Source of the DNA: Tumebacillus algifaecis
Lineage (GTDB): Bacteria; Bacillota; Bacilli; Tumebacillales; Tumebacillaceae
Direction of reading: 5' to 3'
Assembly: GCF_002243515.1 (NCBI RefSeq)
Contig: NZ_CP022657.1
Location: 4,015,501 to 4,079,500, forward strand
DNA: 64,000 nt
The notes under the pieces are model-generated. The model saw only the letters and a program-made list of their open reading frames with translations, ran no database searches and was not told the DNA's origin. Made by a program: the position numbers and the translations under genes. Below, piece after piece: positions 14,780 through 23,763 of this stretch; position 1 is the first letter of the stretch; each line of letters begins with the position of its first letter.

Positions 14780-17035
14780 CTATAGCACCGCCTGCAGAAA
14801 ACGGCGCGTCGTCGCTTTGCCTTTGTCGCCGACGATCTCGACGGGACCGACGCAGGAGGGACAGCCCTGCTCACAGGTGCAGCCCTCCAGCATGTCGAGC
14901 GCCGTGCGGATTACTTCGCGGCGCACTTGATAGAATTTGTCGGACAACCCGATGCCGCCCGGATAGGAATCATACAAAAAGACGGTCGGCGCCTTGGTGT
15001 GCAGCGCCCGCACCTGCGGCTGGACGTGCAGGTCGCCCGGTGCGCACATCAGATACAACGGCGCGACGCCTTTTAACAGGTTGGCCGTGCCAACCAGACC
15101 GCCTTCGATCTCCTCTTTGCGCAAATCCTTGGTCAACGGCTCGTCAAACGCCAGCCAGTACGACATCGTATGCAGTTCCGCTTCCGGGAGGTGAATCTTG
15201 CCCCAGCCCAGATTTTCATGCGTGTCGAACTTGATCTTTTTAAAGATCGTCGGCATCGCGTTGACCATCACTTCGCCATAGCCATGACGAACTTCCGCTT
15301 CCGGCTGCTCGCGAAACTCATCCAAGACGCGCAGATTGACGGCGAGCTCCGCGTCGGTGTAATAGTCAGAATCGACCTTGCGCACAAATGCCTTGCCATA
15401 CTCCAGATCGAGCTTCTCCACTTGGAACTGCACGCCTTCGTGGATATAGATCGCCTTTTCATGAAGCGTAGTCAAGGCAGAAAAGCGGTCCGTCTCCCCA
15501 ATGACGCGGTTCTGCTCGGTCATGTCGATGATCAGCACGTTTTCCTGTGCGGCCGAGCGCAGCGAAATGTCATGGCTTGGCATCGCATCATTCATCCAAT
15601 AGTAGCGCTGATCGGACGCCTTGTTCAGCACGCGCTCCTCCACCAGATAATCGAGAATTTCTGGTGTCGTCGCCACGCCGAACTGTTCGTCTGGCTCAAA
15701 TGGCAGTTCAAACGCCGCGCATTTCAAATGATCGACCAAGATGATCAGATTCTCAGGATGCACCCAAGCATGTTCTGGTGAGCCTTCGAAAAAATACTCC
15801 GGGTGCTGGACGATATACTGGTCGAGCGGCGCGGAGGAGGCGACCAGCACCGTCACCGACTTGCCATGACGGCGTCCGGCGCGGCCCGCCTGTTGCCAGA
15901 CTGACGCGATCGTGCCCGGATAGCCCGTGATCACGCACGCCTCCAAGGAGCCGATGTCGATCCCGAGTTCCAGCGCATTGGTCGAGACCACGCCCCGCAC
16001 ATCGCCATTGCGCAGTCCGCGCTCAATCTCGCGCCGCTCAGTGGGCAGATAGCCGCCGCGATACCCGCGCACCGCTTTGCTTGGCACGATGCCTGCGGTC
16101 GATTCTTTCAAGTAGGTCAACATCACCTCGACCTGCGTCCGCGCTTTGGTGAAGACGATCGTCTGCACCTCGCGCTTGAGCAGTTGTGACGCGATCTTGC
16201 GTGATTCCAACAGCGAGCTTCTGCGGATGCCAAGCTGCTGATTGACCACTGGCGGGTTGTAGAAAATGAAGTGCTTTTCCCCGCGCGGCGCACCCGATCG
16301 GTCGATCAGATGAAACGATTCGCCAAACAGTTCGACCGCCAGTTCGCGCGGATTGGCAATGGTGGCCGAACAGCAGATAAATTGTGGATTAGAACCATAA
16401 AATTTGCAGATGCGCTTCAAGCGGCGGATGACGTTGGCCACATGGGAACCGAATACGCCGCGATACATGTGAATTTCGTCGATGACCACATACTTGAGAT
16501 TTTCAAACAGCTTGACCCACTTCGTATGGTGCGGCAAGATCCCCGAGTGCAACATGTCCGGGTTGGTCACCACGATATGTCCGGCTTGGCGAATCGCCTG
16601 CCTTGCCGTGACCGGAGTGTCGCCGTCATAGGTAAAAGTCTTGATCTCCTGTTCCAAATGTTCGACCATCTCGTGCAATTCTTTCATCTGGTCTTGCGAA
16701 AGCGCTTTGGTCGGAAACAGATAGAGCGCCCGCGCCTCCGGGTCCTGTAACAGATGGTCGAGCACCGGCAGATTGTAGCACAGCGTCTTGCCTGACGCAG
16801 TCGGCGTGACCACCACGATGTTCTGACCCGCTTTCACCTGTGAAAATGCTTCCGCCTGATGCGAATACAGCCTGCGGATGCCCTTTTTGACCAAGCCCTC
16901 ACCGATCCGCGCATTCATCGAGGCTGGAAAGTCGGCATATACCGCTTCCTGGCCAGGATAGACGCGCCACTGGGTGACATTTTGGCTAAAAGACGGGGTG
17001 CGCTTCCACTCATCGAGAAGCAAATCTATCGTCAA
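14780..17035 (-). CDS. mrfA: MrfA/YprA-like DEAD/DEAH helicase with C-terminal zinc-binding DUF1998 domain
   Basis: The 751-aa superfamily 2 helicase shows Walker A TPTASGKTL near residue 80, the motif II box VIDEIHMYRG, SAT-type motif CSATIANP, and motif VI QQAGRAGRR. The C-terminus has the four-Cys cluster CTCEQGCPSC of DUF1998. In Bacillus subtilis MrfA and the exonuclease MrfB repair mitomycin C lesions. The mrfB homologue here is 9 kb downstream. The start is TTG, with AGGGATGA as site; no in-frame ATG precedes it because of stops. Confidence 0.92.
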   Translation of the reverse strand: MTIDLLLDEWKRTPSFSQNVTQWRVYPGQEAVYADFPASMNARIGEGLVKKGIRRLYSHQAEAFSQVKAGQNIVVVTPTASGKTLCYNLPVLDHLLQDPEARALYLFPTKALSQDQMKELHEMVEHLEQEIKTFTYDGDTPVTARQAIRQAGHIVVTNPDMLHSGILPHHTKWVKLFENLKYVVIDEIHMYRGVFGSHVANVIRRLKRICKFYGSNPQFICCSATIANPRELAVELFGESFHLIDRSGAPRGEKHFIFYNPPVVNQQLGIRRSSLLESRKIASQLLKREVQTIVFTKARTQVEVMLTYLKESTAGIVPSKAVRGYRGGYLPTERREIERGLRNGDVRGVVSTNALELGIDIGSLEACVITGYPGTIASVWQQAGRAGRRHGKSVTVLVASSAPLDQYIVQHPEYFFEGSPEHAWVHPENLIILVDHLKCAAFELPFEPDEQFGVATTPEILDYLVEERVLNKASDQRYYWMNDAMPSHDISLRSAAQENVLIIDMTEQNRVIGETDRFSALTTLHEKAIYIHEGVQFQVEKLDLEYGKAFVRKVDSDYYTDAELAVNLRVLDEFREQPEAEVRHGYGEVMVNAMPTIFKKIKFDTHENLGWGKIHLPEAELHTMSYWLAFDEPLTKDLRKEEIEGGLVGTANLLKGVAPLYLMCAPGDLHVQPQVRALHTKAPTVFLYDSYPGGIGLSDKFYQVRREVIRTALDMLEGCTCEQGCPSCVGPVEIVGDKGKATTRRFLQAVL

Positions 17036-17202
17036 CTCTCATCATCCCTTCAAGAGAACAGATGTTCCATAACAGGAGTAAGATTCGGCAAACAGCGCGC
17101 AAAACCCTTTTGGTAAGTAATGAATTCTGATCAAGATCGTGGTGTTCTCCATCGCCGCTCAGAACTTGCCGCTCACCGTCTGTGCACCGATCTCCATGCG
17201 AA

Positions 17203-17237
17203 ACAAAAGGCACCGGATCAAGTCCGATGCCTTTTGT
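17203..17237 (-). terminator. Terminator overlapping the MFS stop codon
   Basis: A 15-base nearly perfect inverted repeat (ACAAAAGGCACCGGA and its complement, one wobble) brackets the end of the MFS gene and gives TTTTGT on the minus strand. Confidence 0.7.
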
Positions 17238-18396
17238 TGACGAAATAGAGCACGACCAGCACCGCGACGCCGACCCACGAGACGATGCCAAGCAGTTTGT
17301 AGGTGACGAAAATGTCGAACCTGTCGGCGAGCATGCCGCCGACCATCGTCCACGTCATCGCGCCCAACCCGTGCCCGACCGCCGAGTAGATGCCAAGGGC
17401 AGTTACCTGAATCTCCTGTGGCGCCACCTGACGTATAAACTGTGCCGCAGCGGGCAGGTAGAGCCCGACCGAAATCCCCTGTACGAACAACAGCCACATC
17501 ACCAGCGTCACTGACGGTTCTGTGCCGTAGAAGACCCAGCGCAACGAGGAGACAAGTGCTGCGATGATCAGCACCGGAATCATCCCATACTTGCGGATCA
17601 GCATCCCGGCCGCGCGCATCACGGGAGCTTCACTTCCCGCCGCGATCAGAAAGGACAGGCCCACTCCGGCCACCGTACCGCCGATCGCCGTGAAGAAAAA
17701 GCCGTACAGCACGTTGTTCGCCTGAATCACGCCAAACACCAAAAACGTGGACAGCATCAAGAGCAGGTAGCGCGGAATGAAAAACAACTTCTTCAGCCCA
17801 TGCAGCATGTTTCCGGAAAACGGTGCGGCCTCCTGCGGCAATCCCCGCGTCAAGAACACACACACGATCATCGCGCCCACATATAGATAGAAGATCGACG
17901 ACAGATCGGTCGCCTCCGCGATGATGCCCGCTCCCCACGAGGCCACCGCAAATCCGATCGCGCCCCACAGCCGCAGCGACCCGTAGTCACGGCCATTCTT
18001 CTGGGTGTAAGACAGCGAGATCGAATCGAGGATCGGCACCCCAGAGGAATGAAAGAGCGCCATGCCCGCAAAGAAGATCAGATACAGCAGATACGTATCG
18101 GCAAACGAATAGATCAGACCGATGGTCGCCGCGCCCAGCAACGTGCCGATCAGCACTTTGCGTTGGGCGTTGTAGCGGTCGCAGATCATCCCCCAGATCG
18201 GTTGGAAGATCACGGTGACGACCGGACCGACCGCCATGATCGACGACGCTTGTTGCTTGCTGAGCCCTTTTCCTTCCAAGAATAAAGGCAACATGGTATA
18301 AAGGGCGCCAAACGCGATAAAAAAGAAGAAATAATAGCTTCCGAGCAGCCTCATCTTGCTGCCGATGGTCCCAAACGACCTCAGCTGTTGTTCCAC
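17218..18396 (-). CDS. Major facilitator superfamily transporter (MFS_1-like)
   Basis: The 392-aa protein has twelve predicted membrane helices and an MFS loop 2-3 signature (WGMICDRYNAQRKVLIG) near residue 70. The look, with PILDSISLSYTQKNGRDYGSLRLWGAIGFA in the middle, is that of the MFS_1-like/NupG-LacY-related group, where the repeated YGSLRLWGAIGF is typical. The substrate is unknown. The start is a GTG at 18396 with AAGGGTG ten bases upstream; an internal ATG at residue 15 is the alternative. It is divergent from the Fur-family gene, which may regulate it. Confidence 0.85.
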   Translation of the reverse strand: MEQQLRSFGTIGSKMRLLGSYYFFFFIAFGALYTMLPLFLEGKGLSKQQASSIMAVGPVVTVIFQPIWGMICDRYNAQRKVLIGTLLGAATIGLIYSFADTYLLYLIFFAGMALFHSSGVPILDSISLSYTQKNGRDYGSLRLWGAIGFAVASWGAGIIAEATDLSSIFYLYVGAMIVCVFLTRGLPQEAAPFSGNMLHGLKKLFFIPRYLLLMLSTFLVFGVIQANNVLYGFFFTAIGGTVAGVGLSFLIAAGSEAPVMRAAGMLIRKYGMIPVLIIAALVSSLRWVFYGTEPSVTLVMWLLFVQGISVGLYLPAAAQFIRQVAPQEIQVTALGIYSAVGHGLGAMTWTMVGGMLADRFDIFVTYKLLGIVSWVGVAVLVVLYFVNKRHRT

Positions 18397-18460
18397 CAGA
18401 ATCTAACACCCTTTCTGTTGTGCTATAATAGAATGAAGTTGGGAAAGGAGTGTCCCTACC

Positions 18461-18934
18461 ATGTCACAAAAAGACCATCCGCAGGCTCACGATCATGAGC
18501 ATAACCACAGCCACGCCGATGCCAAGGACAAATTTTTGGAGCGCTTGAAAGAACAGGGCTTCAAATTGACTGGCAAACGTCAGATGATCGTAGACACCTT
18601 GCTTGAAGAAGACCGCTATATTTCGGCCAAAGAACTTTTGGAGCGGATGCAGAAAGTCTTTCCGCGTCTCTCCTTCGATACGGTCTACCGCAACCTGCAT
18701 TTGTTAAAAGTAGAAGGGATCATCGAAGAGTCCACCTTTGGGGATGGCGGTAGCAAATACCGCATCACCTGCGACACCAACCAACACCACCATCACTACA
18801 TCTGCACCGTCTGTGGCAAAACGGAACTGGTCGAAGGCTGCCCGATGGACCTGCTCGGCATCACCGCGCCCCGCGGGTTTCAGATCGAATCGCACCGCTT
18901 CGAAATTTTCGGTCAGTGCGGCGAGTGCCACTAA
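18461..18934 (+). CDS. Fur-family metalloregulator with His-rich N-terminal tail (Zur-like)
   Basis: The 157-aa protein has a winged-helix domain (residues ~25-105: LTGKRQMIVDTLLEE, FDTVYRNLHLLKVEGII) and a metal-binding dimerisation domain with HHHHYICTVCGK and FGQCGECH, the two CxxC pairs of the structural zinc site. The extra feature is a tail with seven His in its first 20 residues (HDHEHNHSH), unusual for Fur and suited to zinc or nickel capture. Together these suggest a zinc regulator (Zur), but Fur or PerR roles are not excluded. AAAGGAGTG precedes the ATG. It is divergent from the MFS gene. Confidence 0.88.
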   Translation: MSQKDHPQAHDHEHNHSHADAKDKFLERLKEQGFKLTGKRQMIVDTLLEEDRYISAKELLERMQKVFPRLSFDTVYRNLHLLKVEGIIEESTFGDGGSKYRITCDTNQHHHHYICTVCGKTELVEGCPMDLLGITAPRGFQIESHRFEIFGQCGECH

Positions 18935-18938
18935 GACG

Positions 18939-19307
18939 TTACACCCGCTCCGCTCGTGCAACTGCCTCGAGCATCGCTTCGATCAACTCGGGTGCACCAC
19001 CGAGCGGATTGGTTTCATACAACAACAGATCGGTACCACCAAGCGCTTCTCGCACGATGCGAAGCGCTTTTTTGCATAAATAACCATCCGTTAAAAAATA
19101 CGGCACTACCAAAAGGTCTGTCAAGCCTTGGGCTAAACAGACCTTGACCGCCGCTTGGAGCGAGGGTTCTGTATATTCAAGGTAGCCGATTTCCACCGTT
19201 GGTATCCCCGTCGCCGCCCGCAAAAATCGGGCCAACTGCTCCACATCCGCTTCTGCTCCTGGCACGATGCTGCCGTGGGCAACGAGTAAAATTCCTGTTG
19301 TGGTCAT
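18939..19307 (-). CDS. CbiX/SirB-like sirohydrochlorin chelatase, short form
   Basis: The 122-aa protein is the single-domain CbiX form, which works as a homodimer. It has LLVAHGS near residue 10 with the metal-binding His, and VVPYFLTDGYL near 70, where canonical members often have PxFLxxGxH. Known members insert cobalt, iron or nickel into sirohydrochlorin for cobalamin, siroheme or F430. No other tetrapyrrole gene is nearby, so the metal is open. It ends convergently with the Fur-family gene, four bases apart. Confidence 0.85.
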   Translation of the reverse strand: MTTTGILLVAHGSIVPGAEADVEQLARFLRAATGIPTVEIGYLEYTEPSLQAAVKVCLAQGLTDLLVVPYFLTDGYLCKKALRIVREALGGTDLLLYETNPLGGAPELIEAMLEAVARAERV

Positions 19308-19340
19308 CTTGGCTGCCTTCCTCTGTCCCTCCCGTCCATC

Positions 19341-20006
19341 TTACTCCTTTTTCTCGTCCGCTTCCAGCAATCCATTTTTCAGCGCGTAGATCGCCGCTTG
19401 GGTGCGATCCTCGACGCCAAGTTTAGCGAGAATGTTGCTGACGTGCGTCTTCACCGTCTTGATCCCGATGAACAGCTGCTCGCCGATCGCTTGATTGGTC
19501 AGACCTTGTGCCAACAGGCGCAGCACGTCCTGTTCGCGTTCGGTCAGCGCGTCGAGCCAGCCTAGCTCCTGTTCTTTCGGCTTTTGCAGTGCGGCCAGCA
19601 TCTTGGCTGCCACCACCGGTTCGAGCACCGTATCGCCCGCGCAGACTTTGCGGATCGATCGCACAAGCTCATCGCCGAGCACCGTTTTCAACAGGTACCC
19701 GGACGCGCCCGCTTCCAGCGCGGGGAGCACTTTATCATCTTGCACAAACGAAGTCAGCACCAGCACCTTCGTCTGCGGACGGGCCTTTAACACGGCGCGG
19801 GTCGCCGCCACGCCATCCATGCCCGGCATCAGCAGGTCCATCAGCACGAGGTCGGGCTGCAAGCGCTCAACCAGTTCCACCGCCGCCTCACCCGTATTGG
19901 CCTCCCCGACCACTTCGATGTCCGCCTCGGTCAACAGATAGGTGCGGATGCCTTGCCGTACCATGTCATGGTCATCGACCAAGACAATTCGAATGTGAGA
20001 ACTCAT
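19341..20006 (-). CDS. liaR: LiaR-like NarL-family response regulator
   Basis: The 221-aa protein has a receiver domain (residues 1-120; phospho-acceptor Asp in LVLMDLLMPGMDG near 56, Lys in YLLKT) and a LuxR-type helix-turn-helix (LTEREQDVLRLLAQG to TVKTHVSNILAKL). It is the last gene of a liaF-liaS-liaR set, 16 bases after liaS with its own GGAGGG site. In Bacillus, LiaR responds to cell-wall antibiotics and activates the liaIH genes, which I do not see in this window. Confidence 0.9.
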   Translation of the reverse strand: MSSHIRIVLVDDHDMVRQGIRTYLLTEADIEVVGEANTGEAAVELVERLQPDLVLMDLLMPGMDGVAATRAVLKARPQTKVLVLTSFVQDDKVLPALEAGASGYLLKTVLGDELVRSIRKVCAGDTVLEPVVAAKMLAALQKPKEQELGWLDALTEREQDVLRLLAQGLTNQAIGEQLFIGIKTVKTHVSNILAKLGVEDRTQAAIYALKNGLLEADEKKE

Positions 20007-20022
20007 GCGTTCATCCCTCCTC

Positions 20023-21102
20023 TCAGGTCAAGCATTGTACGGTCACGCGCACTTCGGTCCCCATATCGGGCGATGATCGCACTTCACAGCGCCCGCCGAT
20101 CTCCTCGACGCGTTCGCGGATGCTGTGCAGTCCGTACGAGCCGTTGCGAACCGCTTGCGGGTCAAATCCCACCCCGTCATCGCGCACGATCAACACGACC
20201 ACATCCCCTTCGGTAAACAGTCGCACTTGCAACAGCTTGGCCTTGGCATGGCGAATCACGTTGGACACCGCCTCCTGCACGACGCGAAACAGATGGGACT
20301 CCATGCCGTCAGACAGACGGCTCCCCCGCTCCACATCGAGATCATAGGAGATCGCATGGCGCGGGCAGACATCGTGCAAAAAGCGTTCCAGCGCTTCCAC
20401 CAGCTGTCTGCCTTCCAGTTCCACCGGGCGCAGATGCAACAGCAAGGCGCGCATCTCCGCCTGTGCTTTGGCGGCCATCTCCTCCGTCTGGGCCACCAAT
20501 GGACGGGCGCGTTCGACATCGAGCTCGATCAGCTTGCTGGCCGCGCCAGCCGTCATGCCCAGCGCAAACAACTGCTGCGACACCGAATCATGCAACTCCC
20601 GCGACAAACGGGCTCGCTCCTCCAGCGCCGCCGCTCCGACCGCCTGTTGATAGAGCTGCTCATTGGTCTCGACCAGCCGCTCCAACGCGCTCTTTTGCTG
20701 CTCCAAGCGCTCTGCCATGCGGTTGAGCGCAGCGGCCAACTCTTCCATCTCATCGTCCGCTTCCTGCACGGCGACGCGGTGGCCGAGTCGACCGTTGGCC
20801 CAGAGGAGCGTCGCTTCATGAAACGTCCGCATCCGACGGCGAAAGGTTCTCGACTCTTGAAAGCCGGAGTAACCACCGACCAGCACGATCGAAAGCAGTG
20901 CCGAGACCACCAACACCCCGGCCAGTCCGTTCGTCCAGATGTGCGCCGGAACGAGCGGATTTTCCATCACCACATTCCACACCAGAACGCCTAAGAGCAC
21001 CAGCCCGCTGAAAACAGCAAGAGCCGCTGCCGAGGTTCGCACAAATGCGAACAACATCGACCAGCGGATACTGCGAAACGTCGCTTCACGCTCGTTTGAC
21101 AT
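20023..21102 (-). CDS. liaS: LiaS-like sensor histidine kinase
   Basis: The protein (359 aa from the chosen ATG) has two membrane helices near residues 20-45 and 55-75, a HAMP-like linker, then a HisKA_3 domain with the phospho-acceptor in LSRELHDSVSQQLFALGM near 190. The HATPase_c domain has VVQEAVSNVIRHAKA and DDGVGFD. It autophosphorylates and passes phosphate to LiaR. Its start overlaps the last codons of liaF, implying translational coupling; a GTG three codons earlier is possible. Confidence 0.92.
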   Translation of the reverse strand: MSNEREATFRSIRWSMLFAFVRTSAAALAVFSGLVLLGVLVWNVVMENPLVPAHIWTNGLAGVLVVSALLSIVLVGGYSGFQESRTFRRRMRTFHEATLLWANGRLGHRVAVQEADDEMEELAAALNRMAERLEQQKSALERLVETNEQLYQQAVGAAALEERARLSRELHDSVSQQLFALGMTAGAASKLIELDVERARPLVAQTEEMAAKAQAEMRALLLHLRPVELEGRQLVEALERFLHDVCPRHAISYDLDVERGSRLSDGMESHLFRVVQEAVSNVIRHAKAKLLQVRLFTEGDVVVLIVRDDGVGFDPQAVRNGSYGLHSIRERVEEIGGRCEVRSSPDMGTEVRVTVQCLT

Positions 21103-21841
21103 CGAGATCACCGATATTCACTTCTGCGAACATCCGCACCTTGCGTTCCGCTTCCTCATAGCCTGGGCTCTGGAAGAACAGCACGCCGCCAGTGTTCGAC
21201 TGATCAAACAGGCGCATCGAGCCGATCTTGACACGCGCTTCGACCATCACGGCCAATCCTTCGGGAAACACGACATCGACGTCGCCCATCTTGCATTCCA
21301 CCTCAAGCAGTGTCTCGCCCAGCGGAATCACCGTCTCGGTGAGATCGATGCGGACCGCGCCGACTTTCTGCTCGATGAACGTATCTTTCAACTGCCAGTC
21401 CGTACCGCCGACGTATAGGTCGCCAATCTTGCATTTGATCCTCGTCACGTTGCCGCCGCTCTCATGCGACCAGCTTCCATCGCGCCCGAAGCCATCGCGG
21501 ATGATCGACACCTTGCCGATCGGACGGCGTCCAAACAGCAGCGTCACACCGAACAGGATCAACACGCCGGGCACAATCCACGTCGAGAACGGCGCAATTC
21601 CCACTTTATCGAGCAGGAACAGCACACCGATCATAATGGCTACCAGCGGCGAAAACGATATTTTCTTCTGGCGTCTGTTCCAACCGTTGAACAGACCTGA
21701 CACGCCAGCCCAGATCAGAAACAGCGGCCAAAACGTCGCGAATGACTCACCGATCGTGTCCACGCCAAACCATCCAAAGTTCGGTACCACAAAAATAAAA
21801 CCGATGATCACCAAAATAAACCCAAACAGTCGATTGCCCAT
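21086..21841 (-). CDS. liaF: LiaF-like cell-envelope stress regulator
   Basis: The 251-aa protein has four N-terminal membrane helices (LFGFILVIIGFIFVVPNFG, TFWPLFLIWAGVSGLF, SPLVAIMIGVLFLL, WIVPGVLILFGVTLLF) and a C-terminal cytosolic beta-rich domain (DUF2154, residues ~130-251) with KIGDLYVGG and KMGDVDVVFPEG repeats. In Bacillus, LiaF keeps LiaS inactive without envelope stress. It is the first gene of liaF-liaS-liaR, which is the usual order for the sensing part. Confidence 0.92.
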   Translation of the reverse strand: MGNRLFGFILVIIGFIFVVPNFGWFGVDTIGESFATFWPLFLIWAGVSGLFNGWNRRQKKISFSPLVAIMIGVLFLLDKVGIAPFSTWIVPGVLILFGVTLLFGRRPIGKVSIIRDGFGRDGSWSHESGGNVTRIKCKIGDLYVGGTDWQLKDTFIEQKVGAVRIDLTETVIPLGETLLEVECKMGDVDVVFPEGLAVMVEARVKIGSMRLFDQSNTGGVLFFQSPGYEEAERKVRMFAEVNIGDLDVKRA

Positions 21842-22142
21842 CTTGCTCGTCTCCCCTCATATCGTAAGAAAAGTATAGGCTAGCGAAAGACTGACTTCCA
21901 TCCTTATGTCACAATTGTAGCAAAACAGGTCAGCTCCCGCGCCGACCTGAAGACCGTCCTCGCCTCCGTCTTGAGACGGAAATCAGACACAAAACGAGTC
22001 ACGAGGCGCCACCTGTCTCACCACATGGGCCGGCTTTGCAAACGGCCGATCCCTCGCTCAACCCTCGCCTGTACCTCTCCTCAGATCGAGACTGCTATGC
22101 TATAGTAGGGAGACTTTATTCTCAAGAAAAGGAAGCGATGAC
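21842..22142. other. Divergent promoter region between liaF and the DUF1284-CHY gene
   Basis: No gene seen. A TATACT -10-like hexamer lies 40 bases before liaF on the minus strand, and a TATAGT hexamer lies about 40 bases before the DUF1284 gene on the plus strand. The middle (21960-22060) is GC-richer with short inverted repeats of no recognised class. Confidence 0.5.
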
Positions 22143-22874
22143 ATGGCGATCTCCTTGCGTGGACATCATCTGCTCTGTTTGCTCGGCTATCGAGGGATGG
22201 GCTATTCGGATGCTTATGTGGACAACATGACCGTCGTCTACAGCACGTTGCTTAGCGACCCGCAAACAACTTGTAAAATCGTGAGCGGACCGGATCAGCT
22301 CTGCGCCTGTTTTCCAGCGGACGGCGAGTATCATTGTGAGGATCGAAATGTGGCGGAGCGCGACGCCTTGATCTTGCAACGGCTGGGTCTCACCCCCGGT
22401 CAGCTCGTGACATGGGAGGACATTCTCGCCCGGGTGGCCCGCTCCTTACAGCCGGACGACCTGCTGGAGATCTGCTCCACCTGCCCGTGGCTCGAGTACG
22501 GCGTCTGTCAGGAAGGTGTGCAAAAAGTGGTGTCTGGCCAAACGCTGCCTGTCGTCCGCCCCAAAGTGTACGGAGTGGACGTCGATGCCGAGACGCGGTG
22601 CAAACACTATCACAGTCCCGTGGACATCATCGCTTTGAAGTTCGGGTGCTGCGAGCGCTACTATCCATGCTATGAGTGCCATCTTGAAGTGGCCGACCAT
22701 CAACCAGAGCCTTGGCCGAAATCGCGTTTTGACGAACCGGCTGTGCTTTGCGGTGCTTGTGGTCACGAACTGACCGTTCATGAATACAAGAACTGTGAGT
22801 CCCGTTGCCCTACCTGCGGTGCTGCCTTCAATCCAGGCTGTCAGTTGCACCACTCCCTCTATTTTGAATCCTAA
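22143..22874 (+). CDS. DUF1284 - CHY zinc-finger fusion protein
   Basis: The 243-aa protein joins two domains. Residues 1-~130 match DUF1284: LRGHHLLCLLGYRGMGYS, Cys-rich CACFP and CSTCPWLEYGVC. Residues ~148-243 match the CHY zinc finger: CKHYHSPVDIIALKFGCCE, YYPCYECH, CGACGHEL, CPTCGAAFNPGC and HHSLYF, with all expected Cys/His ligands. CHY fingers in bacteria usually stand alone (~100 aa), as does DUF1284. The full set of about twenty Cys suggests several metal sites. A redox or metal-related role is inference only. Confidence 0.88.
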   Translation: MAISLRGHHLLCLLGYRGMGYSDAYVDNMTVVYSTLLSDPQTTCKIVSGPDQLCACFPADGEYHCEDRNVAERDALILQRLGLTPGQLVTWEDILARVARSLQPDDLLEICSTCPWLEYGVCQEGVQKVVSGQTLPVVRPKVYGVDVDAETRCKHYHSPVDIIALKFGCCERYYPCYECHLEVADHQPEPWPKSRFDEPAVLCGACGHELTVHEYKNCESRCPTCGAAFNPGCQLHHSLYFES

Positions 22875-22908
22875 AAAAGGCCATCCTGCGTGCAGGACGG
22901 CCTTTTTC
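22873..22908. terminator. Bidirectional terminator
   Basis: AAAAGGCCATCCTGC pairs with GCAGGACGGCCTTTT (one mismatch), overlapping the stop of the DUF1284-CHY gene and lying just past mqnD on the other strand. Confidence 0.88.
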
Positions 22909-22917
22909 TTTCTCACA

Positions 22918-23763
22918 TCACTCAGGCATTTTGAGCAACGCCAAATCAAATTCGGGTACCAAACCCTCTTTTGCAGCGCGAGTCAGCAGTGCGGTGACCG
23001 CTTCATACCCTTTCTCGCCCAGATCCGCAGTGAACTCGTTGACGTACAGCCCGATGTGCTGGTCGGCGACATCGGGGGACATCTCCTGCGCATGGCACAT
23101 TACATACTCGCGTGAAACCTCCGGGTGCGCCCAAGCGTACTCGACCGAGGCGCGAATCCATTGCGCGATCGCTTCGAGGTCGAGCGAGCGCTTCGCGATG
23201 ATCGCCCCGAGCGGGATCGGCAGACCCGTGTCCGCTTCCCACCAACTGCCCATGTCGGCTAACATGGTCAGGCCGAACGTCTGATAGGTAAACCGCGCCT
23301 CGTGGATCACCAGCCCGGCATCGATTTTGCCATCGCGCACGGCAGGCATGATCTCATGAAACGGCATGACGACAATCTCACCGACGCCGCCCGGCACATT
23401 TTGCACGGCCCACAGCCGGAACAGCAAGTAAGCGGTCGAGCGCTCGCTGGGAACGGCCACCTTTTTACCAGACAACGCGGCCGGATTGTTCGCCGCCGCA
23501 ACGTTATTGGTCAGCACCAGCGGCCCACAGCCGCGGCCAAGCGCACCTCCACACGGCAACAGGGCGTATTCTTGCAACACCCACGGCAGGGCCGCGTAGG
23601 AAATTTTGAGCACCTCAGGACCGCCCGGATTGGCAGCCAAACTGTTGGTGATGTCGATGTCTGCATACTTCACATCCAACTCCGGCGCACCGGGAATCAG
23701 CCCGTGTGCCCAGGCGTGGAAAACGAACGTGTCGTTCGGACACGGAGAATAAGCGATTTTCAT
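22918..23763 (-). CDS. mqnD: 1,4-dihydroxy-6-naphthoate synthase
   Basis: The 281-aa protein has the MqnD start IAYSPCPNDTFVFHAWAHG, followed by DITNSLA, KISYAALPWVL, GCGPLVLTN and the AVPSERSTAYLLFRLW segment of the periplasmic-binding-protein-like fold. It converts cyclic dehypoxanthine futalosine to 1,4-dihydroxy-6-naphthoate in the futalosine route to menaquinone. It follows mqnB directly (stop and start adjacent), so the two are co-expressed. Other route genes (mqnA, mqnC, mqnE) are not in this window. Confidence 0.95.
   Translation of the reverse strand: MKIAYSPCPNDTFVFHAWAHGLIPGAPELDVKYADIDITNSLAANPGGPEVLKISYAALPWVLQEYALLPCGGALGRGCGPLVLTNNVAAANNPAALSGKKVAVPSERSTAYLLFRLWAVQNVPGGVGEIVVMPFHEIMPAVRDGKIDAGLVIHEARFTYQTFGLTMLADMGSWWEADTGLPIPLGAIIAKRSLDLEAIAQWIRASVEYAWAHPEVSREYVMCHAQEMSPDVADQHIGLYVNEFTADLGEKGYEAVTALLTRAAKEGLVPEFDLALLKMPE

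Noticed and set aside
15170-15781. 203-codon plus-strand frame opposite mrfA
   Set aside because: Antisense shadow of the helicase gene.
21842-22142. Riboswitch in the liaF / DUF1284 divergent region
   Set aside because: Short hairpins are present, but no conserved blocks of any class I know could be read.
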